From NCBI RefSeq assembly GCF_002327105.1, contig NZ_CP023406.1:3100001-3164000 (forward strand): a stretch of DNA of 64,000 nt, given 5' to 3'. Positions 38,948 through 48,951 of the stretch are shown here, piece by piece; position 1 is the first letter of the stretch; each line of letters begins with the position of its first letter. Both the position numbers and the translations under genes were made by a program. Below the pieces are notes generated by a model. The model saw nothing but the letters and a program-made list of their open reading frames with translations, had not been told where the DNA came from and searched no databases. Source of the DNA: Luteimonas chenhongjianii. Its GTDB lineage: Bacteria; Pseudomonadota; Gammaproteobacteria; Xanthomonadales; Xanthomonadaceae.

Positions 38948-40723
38948 TCACTGCGCAGCAGAGGAGGCCCGCGGCCGGACCTGGACGTGGACCTCGGCCA
39001 GCTGCGCATCCGCGATCGGCGACGGCGCATCGGTCATCAGGCATTGCGCGCCGGTGGTCTTGGGAAACGCGATGACGTCGCGGATCGACTCCGTGCCGGC
39101 CATCAGCGCGGCGATGCGGTCGATGCCGAAGGCGATGCCGCCATGCGGCGGCGCGCCGTACTTGAGCGCGTCGAGCAGGAAGCCGAACTTGGCCTGCGCT
39201 TCTTCGGCGCCGATGCCGAGCAGATCGAACACCGCCGACTGCATCGAGGCGCGGTGGATGCGGATCGAACCACCGCCGATCTCGTTGCCGTTGAGCACCA
39301 TGTCGTAGCCGCGCGACACGGCCGTGGCGGCGTTGGCGCGCAGGTCGGCCTCGTCGTCGACCGAGGGCGCGGTAAAGGGGTGATGCAGGGCGACGTAACG
39401 CTGCGCCTCGTCGTCCCATTCGAACATCGGGAAGTCGGTCACCCACAGCGGCGCCCAGCCATCGGCAACCAGATTGAAGTCCTTGCCGGCCTTCAGGCGC
39501 ACCGCGCCCATGAAATCGCTGACCGTCGAATACTTGCCGGCGCCGAAGAACACGATGTCGCCATTGCCGGCACCGACGTGCGAGACCAGCGCGGCGAACG
39601 CGGCCTCGTCGAAGAACTTCTGGATCGGCGAGCTGATCTCTCCCGTTTCCGAAATCTTGATGTAGGCCAGGCCCTTCGCACCGTATTTGCCGGCATGCGC
39701 GGCGTACTCGTCGATCTGCTTGCGCGACAGCGACGCACCGCCCGGGATGCGCAGCGCAGCGACACGGCCGCCTGGATCAGCGGCCGGGCCGGTGAACACG
39801 GCAAAGCCGCTGTCCCTGACCAGTTCGGCAACATCCACCAGCTCCAGCGCGATGCGCAGGTCCGGCTTGTCGGACCCAAAGCGACGCATCGCCTCGGCGT
39901 ACGTCATGCGCGGGAATTGCGCGGCGAGTTCGACGCCGGCCACATCGCGGAACACGTCGCGGATCATCGCCTCGACGAGATCCTGCACGTCGCGCTCCGA
40001 CACCCACGCGAACTCCATGTCGAGCTGGGTGAATTCCAGCTGGCGGTCGGCGCGCAGCGCCTCGTCGCGGAAGCAGCGCGCGACCTGGTAGTAGCGGTCG
40101 AAGCCCGCCATCATCAGGATCTGCTTGAACAGCTGCGGCGACTGCGGCAGCGCGTAGAACTCGCCCGGATGCATCCGCGCCGGCACCAGGAAGTCGCGCG
40201 CGCCCTCGGGCGTGGCCTTGGTCAGGATCGGGGTTTCGATATCCTGGAAGCCGCGCGCATCGAGCCAGTGGCGCAGCGCGCTGACCAGCTTCGTGCGCGT
40301 GCGCATCTTGCGCTGCATGTCGGGGCTGCGCAGGTCGAGATAGCGGTACTTCAGGCGCGTCTCTTCGCCCGGATTTTCGTGGTGGTGGAACGGCAGCGGC
40401 TCGGCCTTGTTGAGTACCTCGATCGAGGTCGCGACGATCTCCACCTGGCCGGTGCGGATCTTCGCGTTGACCGAATGCCGCGCGCGCACCGTGCCGGTGA
40501 TGCGCAGGCAATCCTCGTAGCCCACCTTCTCCGCGGTCGCGACGACTTCAGCATTGCCGTCGGCCTCCGACGCTTCCGCGACCACCTGCACGATGCCTTC
40601 GTGATCGCGCAGGTCGATGAAACAGACACCGCCGAGATCGCGGGCGACATCGGCCCAGCCGCACAGGGTGACGGTCTGGCCGATCAGCGTCTCGTCGATC
40701 AGGCCGCAGAAATGGGTACGCAT
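38948..40723 (-). CDS. aspS: Aspartyl-tRNA synthetase
   Basis: 591-aa class IIb aminoacyl-tRNA synthetase. The anticodon-binding OB fold begins [43 protein letters not shown]. Class II motif 1 is [15 protein letters not shown], motif 2 [32 protein letters not shown] and motif 3 [28 protein letters not shown] bacterial GAD insertion domain lies between motifs 2 and 3. The start ATG 40723 gives the canonical N-terminus. Confidence 0.97.
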   Translation of the reverse strand: MRTHFCGLIDETLIGQTVTLCGWADVARDLGGVCFIDLRDHEGIVQVVAEASEADGNAEVVATAEKVGYEDCLRITGTVRARHSVNAKIRTGQVEIVATSIEVLNKAEPLPFHHHENPGEETRLKYRYLDLRSPDMQRKMRTRTKLVSALRHWLDARGFQDIETPILTKATPEGARDFLVPARMHPGEFYALPQSPQLFKQILMMAGFDRYYQVARCFRDEALRADRQLEFTQLDMEFAWVSERDVQDLVEAMIRDVFRDVAGVELAAQFPRMTYAEAMRRFGSDKPDLRIALELVDVAELVRDSGFAVFTGPAADPGGRVAALRIPGGASLSRKQIDEYAAHAGKYGAKGLAYIKISETGEISSPIQKFFDEAAFAALVSHVGAGNGDIVFFGAGKYSTVSDFMGAVRLKAGKDFNLVADGWAPLWVTDFPMFEWDDEAQRYVALHHPFTAPSVDDEADLRANAATAVSRGYDMVLNGNEIGGGSIRIHRASMQSAVFDLLGIGAEEAQAKFGFLLDALKYGAPPHGGIAFGIDRIAALMAGTESIRDVIAFPKTTGAQCLMTDAPSPIADAQLAEVHVQVRPRASSAAQ

Positions 40724-40849
40724 GGAGACTCCGGACACGGGGGACACCCGCCCGCGGGGACGCGGACCGGCGGCGCGGTACATCGCGCTGGTTTGACAGT
40801 CCGCTAGTTTAAGGCGTGATCGGACGGCGCGCCGGCCGGGCGGCGCGAC

Positions 40850-41194
40850 TCAGTCGCCAGCAGCAGGCTTGGCTGCCGGCTTCGCAGCCGGTTTGGCCTC
40901 GGCGGCGGGCTTGCTCTCCGCCTTGGGCGCGGGCGCGTCCGTCGTGGCCGGCTTGTCGCCGCCGGACCTGGCGCCGTCACCGCCCTCGACCAGGTTGCGC
41001 TTCTTGTCCCCATCCTTCTTGAAGTCGGTCTCGTACCAGCCGCTGCCCGCCAGACGGAACGAAGGCGCAGTCACCTGGCGCCGGATCGCCGCGGCGCCAC
41101 AGGACGGACACGTCTCCGGGTCGGGATCGGACAGTTTCTGCAGGCGGTCGAAGCTGTGGCCGCAATTGGTGCACTGGAACGCGTAGATCGGCAT
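40850..41194 (-). CDS. FmdB-type zinc ribbon protein with KPAA-repeat tail
   Basis: 114 aa. The N-terminal MPIYAFQCTNCGHSFDRLQKLSDPDPETCPSCGA has the CxxC...CxxC zinc ribbon of the FmdB/CxxC regulatory family. A basic region (WYETDFKKDGDKKRN) and an Ala/Pro/Lys/Glu-rich tail with KPAA repeats follow. Function is unknown for the family. It sits upstream of aspS on the same strand (126 bp), an association common in this order. Confidence 0.85.
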   Translation of the reverse strand: MPIYAFQCTNCGHSFDRLQKLSDPDPETCPSCGAAAIRRQVTAPSFRLAGSGWYETDFKKDGDKKRNLVEGGDGARSGGDKPATTDAPAPKAESKPAAEAKPAAKPAAKPAAGD

Positions 41195-41340
41195 GGGGAA
41201 GGCGGTTACGACAACAGGGAGCTCTGCATTCTGGGGCCCGCGGCGGCAACTTCAAGCCTGGCGATGCGGCGGCCTGCAGCGCAGGCTGCCGCGCGCTGCG
41301 CCTCGGCCTAGACTGGCGGCCTCCCCCGAAGGTTATCTCC

Positions 41341-42054
41341 ATGTCCAATCCCCCCAATTTCCGTACCGTGGCGGCTGCCGGCCTCATCGCGCTGGGCCTG
41401 CTCGGCGCCGGCTGGTTCGCCGCCCAGGGCATGGCCAAGCTGCGGACCGCCGACCGCTACGTGACCGTCAAGGGCTCGGCCGAGCGCGTGGTCGAGGCCG
41501 ACCTCGTGGTCTGGCCGCTTTCGCAGACCGTGGGCGGCGACGACCTGGCGCTCGTGCAGGGCGGGCTCGATGCCAATACGGCGACCATCCGCGCGTTCCT
41601 GTCCGGCGCGGGCTTCGGCGATGACGAGGTGGTGGTCTCCCCGCCCCGCCTGGAGGACCGCTGGGCGTACTCCTACGGTGACAGCCGTCCCCCGGAGCGC
41701 TACCGCTACTCCAACACCGTGACCCTGCGCACCGGTCGCGTGGCCGAGGCGATTGCCGCCCTGCGCCGCAGCGGCGAGATCGTCGCACAGGGCGTGATGC
41801 TCAATACCGGCGAGGACGGCGGCCCGCAATTCGAATTCACCCGCCTCAACGACATCAAGCCCGAGCTGATCGCGGAGGCGACCGCCAATGCGCGGGTCTC
41901 GGCCGAACAGTTCGCGAGCGATTCGGGCGCACGCATCGGCGGCATCCGCACTGCCAACCAGGGCGTCATCTCGATTGGCGACCGCGACCGCGGCAGCCCG
42001 CAGGTGAAGACGGTGCGGGTCGTGACGACGGTGGAGTACTTCCTGCGCGACTAG
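41341..42054 (+). CDS. SIMPL (DUF541) domain protein
   Basis: 237 aa. An N-terminal signal/anchor (AGLIALGLLGAGWFAAQGM) precedes a SIMPL domain: RYVTVKGSAERVVEADLVVWPLS, VVVSPPRLEDRWAYSYGDSRPPERYRYSNTVTLRT, VMLNTGEDGGPQFEFTRLNDIKPELIAEATANARVSAEQFA. Members form large periplasmic or membrane-attached ring assemblies in other bacteria, with a role in envelope or oxidative stress; the function here is unknown. Convergent with a lipoprotein gene across a perfect hairpin. Confidence 0.88.
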   Translation: MSNPPNFRTVAAAGLIALGLLGAGWFAAQGMAKLRTADRYVTVKGSAERVVEADLVVWPLSQTVGGDDLALVQGGLDANTATIRAFLSGAGFGDDEVVVSPPRLEDRWAYSYGDSRPPERYRYSNTVTLRTGRVAEAIAALRRSGEIVAQGVMLNTGEDGGPQFEFTRLNDIKPELIAEATANARVSAEQFASDSGARIGGIRTANQGVISIGDRDRGSPQVKTVRVVTTVEYFLRD

Positions 42055-42134
42055 GGAGCTGCGGCCATCACCAGATCAGCCCATCGGCGGTCCGCGCGAT
42101 GGGCGGCCGAGGAGAGTCCGGTGCGACCACAACG

Positions 42135-42163
42135 GACAGGCGACCGTCCCGCGGTCGCCTGTC
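42135..42163. terminator. Bidirectional hairpin between convergent genes
   Basis: GACAGGCGACCG and CGGTCGCCTGTC form a perfect 12-bp stem with a 5-nt loop. It sits between the ends of the SIMPL gene (42054) and the lipoprotein gene (42199). There is no U-tract, so termination may need Rho or other factors. Confidence 0.6.
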
Positions 42164-42198
42164 GGGCCGACGCACGCGCGCCGGCGATCCACCAAGGC

Positions 42199-42891
42199 TC
42201 AGTAGCCCCAGGGCGTCGGCGGCGCCGCGACGGTCTTCGTCAGGTCGAACTCGACCTGGAACTTGCGGCCACCGGGGCGGCTGAGCTCATAGACGAAGCG
42301 CTCGCCCGGCTCGATCTCCATTGCCCAGGTGTTGGTCACCGAGGCGTTGAGACCTTCCCGCTCGAACATCTCGATCGATTCGGCGTCGACCGGGAATTCC
42401 TGGCGCTGCGCGGTGCCGGCGTTCTGCGATTCACCGCCGTACATGGTCACCGGGTCGTCGCTGCCGTCGGGCATGCGGTGGTCGTGCTTGAGGCGCAGGC
42501 CGTGCTCGGTGCGGGTCAGGACCCAGGTGCGCGAGTGGTCGTCGCCGACGTGGAACGGAATGCGCAGCTCTTCCTTGCGGTTGCTGCAGTCGCGCACATG
42601 CATCACCAGCTCCTTGCCCTCGAACGCATCGGGCTCGGCCCCCGGCGCGGGGGCCGGCTCGTTGGCGACGATACGGCCGGAAAAAGCCTCGCCACAGTGG
42701 CGGGCGATGGCCGCGAGGAACTCGTCGGCGGGGACGCGTTCACGGGCAGCATCGGCGGCGGCGGCGGCCGCCGCCGCGTCGGCCGTGGGATCGGCAAGTG
42801 CCGGTCGCGCAGCCTCGGGCTGCTCGTTGGAGCCGCAGGCGGCAAGGGCCAAAGCCGCGGCAAGGGTGACGCTGGATCGTGTGATTTTCAT
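42199..42891 (-). CDS. Unknown lipoprotein
   Basis: 230 aa, family not recognised. The lipobox is ALAAC (Cys19), followed by an Ala/Asp/Thr-rich low-complexity stretch, then a mixed alpha/beta domain: AIARHCGEAFSGRIVANEP, ELVMHVRDCSNRKEELRIPFHVGDDHSRTWVLTRTEHGLRLKHDHR and a C-terminal RPGGRKFQVEFDLTK. Two cysteines (HCGEAF and RDCSN) could form a disulfide. The presence of HDHRMPDG is not enough to assign an enzyme. The ATG at 42891 gives a clean signal peptide. It is convergent with the SIMPL gene. Confidence 0.75.
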   Translation of the reverse strand: MKITRSSVTLAAALALAACGSNEQPEAARPALADPTADAAAAAAAADAARERVPADEFLAAIARHCGEAFSGRIVANEPAPAPGAEPDAFEGKELVMHVRDCSNRKEELRIPFHVGDDHSRTWVLTRTEHGLRLKHDHRMPDGSDDPVTMYGGESQNAGTAQRQEFPVDAESIEMFEREGLNASVTNTWAMEIEPGERFVYELSRPGGRKFQVEFDLTKTVAAPPTPWGY

Positions 42892-43205
42892 GCCCGCACC
42901 GTACCCGCCACCGCCAAACAGCGCAAACCCCAGCACGCATTCGAACCCATCGCGATGCGGAAATCCGCACGCATGCGTCCAGATTGCCGGACGCTCGATC
43001 GTGTGCGTGACAGCCAGGCTGCAGGAGAAACCGCCCGTCTGCAGGTCACTGGTGGCACGCCGCTCTCAATAGCCGTCGATAGCCGCCGATGCGCTGGTGC
43101 GAACGGGTGGCCAGGCAAGCGCGGAACTCGCACGGGCGCAGCTGGGGCCAGCTCCGCGTGGCGAACCAGCCGCGCGTTGCCCGTACCGCGAAAGCACTGC
43201 GCAGC
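42892..43205. other. 314-bp gene-free region
   Basis: Between the lipoprotein start and the end of the kinase gene, both on the minus strand. No supported gene or hairpin is seen. It should contain the lipoprotein promoter. Confidence 0.4.
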
Positions 43206-45920
43206 TCACGCTTTTTGGTCGGCCCAACCTGGAGGTTGCACGCCCTCTCCTTCCAGGACCGGCAACGCACGCTCGCGCTCGGCAGCGGCACTGGAGGCTT
43301 CGCCCGCAGCCTCCAGCGCCACAGCAAGAGCGAGACGGTGACGGGCGGTGACCGCGCTGTCGGCGCCGAAGAGTTCGCTCGCCGCAGCCACGGCGTCCCG
43401 CCACGCGCCGACCGCGCCGGCTTCGCCGTCACTGGCTTGCCGCACCGCAGCTTCGAGCACGCGATGACGCACGCCGTGTTCGGGCCCCACCCGCGACGCG
43501 TGGGGCGCGATCCGCGCCAGCGCCTCGCCCGCGCCGTCGGCCGAGCCGGTATGCAGCAGCATTTCCGCTTCGCCATGCGCCAGCCGCACCGCGTTGGCGC
43601 TGTCCGCCGGCACTCGCGGACGCCAGTCGGCCAGCGCGCGCTGCACCAGCGCCTCGCCCTCCTGGGGGCGGCCACTGCGCAACAGCCACAGGCCCAGTTC
43701 CAGCGCCGCCTCGCTGCTGTCGGGATGCGTGGCACCCAGCAACGCCTCGCGGATCGCCAATGCGCGCCGGTAGTCCGTCTCCGCCGCAGCCCCGTCGCCG
43801 AGGGCTTCGGCGAGATTTCCGCGCAACAGCAGCGCCATTGAAACGGTGAAGCTCTCCGCACCCATCACGTCCGCCGCCACTGCGACCGCGCGCTCAAGCA
43901 CCGGGGCCGCCTCGCGATAGGCGCCCATCCGCAGCAGCACGCTGCCCAGCCGCGTGTTCTCGCTGGCGTAGTAGATGCTGTGCTCGCCGAAGATCTGCGG
44001 TGCGCGTGCCAGGTTCTCGGTAAACGACGCGCGCGCTTCCTCGAGACGCCCGGCATCGGCGACCAGCAAACTGCGTTCGGTATGGCTGGTCCAGTAGTCG
44101 AAGGAGAACTTGCCGAACAGCCGCTCGGTGATCGGCAGTGAACGATCGAAGGCGGCGGCAGCGGCGTCCAGGCGGCCGCGCCGCCGCAGGCTCATGCCCA
44201 TGTTGTCGAGCGAGACCGAGATGAACTGGTCGCGTCCGGCGGCCTCGTGCCGGGCCAAGGCTTCGGCGAATGCCGCTTCCGCCTCGTCGTAGCGCTGCTG
44301 CGCCAGCAGCGACAGACCCAGCGAGTTGTACGACTGGGCGACGCGGAAGCTGTCGGGCCAGTCCGGCCCGAGCAGCGCCAGCGCGCGACGGGCCATGGCC
44401 TCGCCCTCCTCGCCGTGGCGGTTGGCCGCATTCGAGGAGGCGAGCATGTTGAGGAAGCGCGTGGCCTCGTCGATCTGCCCGCCCGCGGCGATCAGCCCTT
44501 CGGCCGCGTCCTCGAGCAGCGGCAGCGCGCGCTGCACATCGCCCATGTTGCGGTAGGCCATGCCGATGACGCCCTTGAGCCGGGCCTGCACCACCGGGGC
44601 GTCGCCGAGCTCCTCATCGACGCGCGCGGCCGCGCGGTCGAGGACTTCGGCCACGGTGATCCGGTCGGCACCACGCGCCCCTCGCTCACGCGGGTCGGCA
44701 GCCTGGAACATCGACACGAGGAACCCGCTGACCTGACTGGCGATCTGCGCTTCGCGCTCGGCCTGCGCCCGGGCTGCGTCGAGGTGCCAGACGAAGCCCG
44801 CCGCCAGCGCCAGCATCGTCGTGGCCGCCAGCAGCTCGCGCCAGCGCCGGCGTCCGAAGCGCCGCAGCCGATAGCCCCGCTCACCGGTCCGCGCGTGCAC
44901 CGGCAGTATCCGCTGGTGGCGCTGGATGTCCTCGGCCAGCGCCTGGGCGCTGGCGTAGCGGTCTTCCGGCGCCAGCGCGCAGGCGCGCGCGGCGATCGCG
45001 TCCAGATCCCCGGTCAGCCGCCGGCGCCAGCCGCAGTCGGCGGGCGCCAGCGCGCTGGGGAGGGGCACGGCTGTCGCCGCAGCGCGCTTGCCGACGCGGG
45101 CCCCGGCAAGCAGCTCGACCAGCAGCATGCCCAGACCGAACACGTCGCTGGCCACCGTGGCGGGCGCCCCGCTGGTCAGCTCGGGTGCGGCGTAGGCGGG
45201 TGTATAGAAACCGGGCGCCGGGCCGCCGGTGTCGCCAAGCAGACGGGCGATGCCGAAGTCCAGCAGCACCGGACTGTGGTCCTCGCGTACCAGCACGTTG
45301 CCCGGCTTGAGATCGCAGTGCACCACCAGGCGTGCATGCGCGGCCTGCACCGCATGGCAGATCGACACGATCAGCGCCAGACGCGCGTCCAGGCCGAGCC
45401 GGTGGCTGCGGCAATGCGCGTCGAGCGCTTGCCCGTCGACATGCTCCATGACCAGATAGGGCTGTCCCGCCGGCGTGGTGCCCCCGTCGTAGAGGCGGGC
45501 GATGCCCGGGTGCTGCAGGGTGGCCAGGATCCTGCGCTCCTCGGCCAGCCGGGCGACCGCGTTCCCCTCCGGCACCCCGTGCAGCAGCTTGATCGCCACC
45601 TGCTGGGCATAGAGCGCATCCGCGCGCTCGGCCAGGAAGACCGCGCCCATCCCGCCGGCACCGATCTGACGTACCAGCCGCCAGGGCCCCAGCGTGTCAC
45701 CGACCCGCAGCTCCGGCAGCATCACGCTGCACATCGCCGCGGCCACCCCGTCGCGCCCTCCCAGCAGGGTGCGCGATTCGGCGTCCAGCAGGGCCAGCAC
45801 TTCCTCGCGCAGCAAGGGGTCCGAGGTCAGTGCATGCACCTGCGCGCGCCGGGTGTCCGGCGGCAGGTCGCACACCGCCTCGAACACGCGGCGCAGTTCG
45901 CTCGCATCCGGATCGTCCAT
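43206..45920 (-). CDS. Membrane Ser/Thr protein kinase with TPR-like repeats (non-RD)
   Basis: 904 aa. A PknB-type kinase domain (about 78-345) has the glycine loop IGAGGMGAVFLA, Lys111 (VAIKLL), catalytic loop HCDLKPGNVL with H201-C202-D203, DFG at 221-223 and APE in YAAPELTS. The usual Arg of HRD is Cys, so this is a non-RD kinase. One transmembrane helix lies at about 361-379 (RELLAATTMLALAAGFVWHL region). The remaining about 500 residues, predicted periplasmic, are helical TPR-type repeats (ALPLLEDAAEGLIAAGGQ, SYNSLGLSLLAQQRYDEAEA, MALLLRGNLAEALGDGAAAE). It is directly after an ECF sigma gene (14 nt), a pairing in which the kinase is known in some bacteria to activate the sigma factor. 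Confidence 0.9.
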   Translation of the reverse strand: MDDPDASELRRVFEAVCDLPPDTRRAQVHALTSDPLLREEVLALLDAESRTLLGGRDGVAAAMCSVMLPELRVGDTLGPWRLVRQIGAGGMGAVFLAERADALYAQQVAIKLLHGVPEGNAVARLAEERRILATLQHPGIARLYDGGTTPAGQPYLVMEHVDGQALDAHCRSHRLGLDARLALIVSICHAVQAAHARLVVHCDLKPGNVLVREDHSPVLLDFGIARLLGDTGGPAPGFYTPAYAAPELTSGAPATVASDVFGLGMLLVELLAGARVGKRAAATAVPLPSALAPADCGWRRRLTGDLDAIAARACALAPEDRYASAQALAEDIQRHQRILPVHARTGERGYRLRRFGRRRWRELLAATTMLALAAGFVWHLDAARAQAEREAQIASQVSGFLVSMFQAADPRERGARGADRITVAEVLDRAAARVDEELGDAPVVQARLKGVIGMAYRNMGDVQRALPLLEDAAEGLIAAGGQIDEATRFLNMLASSNAANRHGEEGEAMARRALALLGPDWPDSFRVAQSYNSLGLSLLAQQRYDEAEAAFAEALARHEAAGRDQFISVSLDNMGMSLRRRGRLDAAAAAFDRSLPITERLFGKFSFDYWTSHTERSLLVADAGRLEEARASFTENLARAPQIFGEHSIYYASENTRLGSVLLRMGAYREAAPVLERAVAVAADVMGAESFTVSMALLLRGNLAEALGDGAAAETDYRRALAIREALLGATHPDSSEAALELGLWLLRSGRPQEGEALVQRALADWRPRVPADSANAVRLAHGEAEMLLHTGSADGAGEALARIAPHASRVGPEHGVRHRVLEAAVRQASDGEAGAVGAWRDAVAAASELFGADSAVTARHRLALAVALEAAGEASSAAAERERALPVLEGEGVQPPGWADQKA

Positions 45921-45934
45921 CCCCCCCCCGGGTC

Positions 45935-46513
45935 TCAGGCCAGCCTGCGGTTGAGCCAGGCCCGCGCGAAGCGCAGGTCACGCTCCACCGTCGGGATCGA
46001 CACGCCCAGAACGGCGCCGATCTCGCTGTGCGACATGCCGCTGAAATACACCATTTCCACGGCACGGGCGGCGCGCGGCTCGTGCCGGTCAAGATCCTCC
46101 AGCGCCTGATGCAGCGCCAGTACGTCGACGACATCGGGGCCGCTACCGGTGCGGGCTTCGTGGTCGGCATGCGACAGGGTGAGGTTGATGGCCCCGCTGC
46201 CGCGCTTGATCGCCCCCCGGGCTCGCGCGTGGTCGACCAGCACGGCACGCATCTTCAGCGCCGCCAGCGCGAGGAAATGCGGGCCGTCGGCGACCGCGTA
46301 CTGCCGGTCCATCAGGCGCAGCAACGCGTCGTGCACCAGCACGGTGGGACGCAGCGTGACGTCACCGCCACCGCCCAGGCGCGCCGACGCCATGGCATGC
46401 AGAACGCCGTAGACCTGCTCGAACAGACGGTCGCGCGCATCCGTATCCCCCTGCCGCCAGGACCGCAGAAGTTCCGTTACGCCCGATTCCGGCCCCATCA
46501 CCGCTTCTGTCAC
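45935..46513 (-). CDS. ECF-type RNA polymerase sigma factor, kinase-associated
   Basis: 192 aa, ECF sigma factor of the TIGR02999/HTH-type subfamily. The sigma-2 region is LLRSWRQGDTDARDRLFEQVYGVLHAMASARL, with the linker DALLRLMDRQYAVADGPHFLALAALKMRAVLVDHAR typical of this subgroup, and sigma-4 carries MVYFSGMSHSEIGAVLGVSIPTVERDLRFARAWLNRRL. No anti-sigma gene follows; instead the next gene is a Ser/Thr kinase, so control by phosphorylation is likely. The GTG start at 46513 has AAGGGG upstream; an ATG at 46498 is an alternative. Confidence 0.92.
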   Translation of the reverse strand: MTEAVMGPESGVTELLRSWRQGDTDARDRLFEQVYGVLHAMASARLGGGGDVTLRPTVLVHDALLRLMDRQYAVADGPHFLALAALKMRAVLVDHARARGAIKRGSGAINLTLSHADHEARTGSGPDVVDVLALHQALEDLDRHEPRAARAVEMVYFSGMSHSEIGAVLGVSIPTVERDLRFARAWLNRRLA

Positions 46514-46568
46514 GACCGCGCCCCTTGTCAGCGCGGATTATGCCCTGTGCCCCGTGCCCCGTGTGCCT

Positions 46569-48437
<1,869 letters not shown>

Positions 48438-48951
48438 GCCGGCGATTCTACCGGACGCCGCCTGTCGGGCGGCTTTCCGCGCGCGCGGAAGCAGCGGCGC
48501 CGCGCGGAGGCGACGCGGGGAATGGGTGCTTCGATACCGATGAAACCTTTGACCGGTTTGTTGCGTGCGTGTTAGAGCCGGAATGCATCGCTTCGTGTTC
48601 ACCCGCAAGGATCGCCGGATGACCCATAGCCGCTGGACCCCTCGCACCGCTCGCCGCTCCCCTCTGCCGACGGCGTGCTGCGCGCAGCGTCCGCCCTGCC
48701 CTCGGTGGTGGGGCGCTCCCGCACGTCTGGGGCGCAGCCCGCTCGGCGGCCGCCCGCCACCCTCATGGACGTATGCGGTGCCGAACGTACGGGCTGGCTG
48801 GCTGGCAACACGCGAGTGCGCTGCAGGCGCAGCGGGCACGCCTCATGAGCGTTCCATAAAGAGAACGATTGTTTTGCATTTTTAAGAACATTGACGATTT
48901 CAGGACAAACCGCTCCAATCCTTCCCCGCTCCCAACGACAGGCCACTCTCG
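48438..48951. promoter_or_regulatory. 514-bp divergent intergenic region upstream of TonB receptor
   Basis: No convincing gene. The segment 48850-48900 is unusually AT-rich for this genome (around TTCCATAAAGAG and TTTTGCATTTTTAAGAAC), a likely promoter region for the receptor gene. I looked for a Fur box and found no acceptable match. Confidence 0.45.

Noticed and set aside
48850..48900. Fur box upstream of the TonB receptor
   Set aside because: The AT-rich segment does not match the 19-bp Fur consensus; the receptor need not be iron-related.
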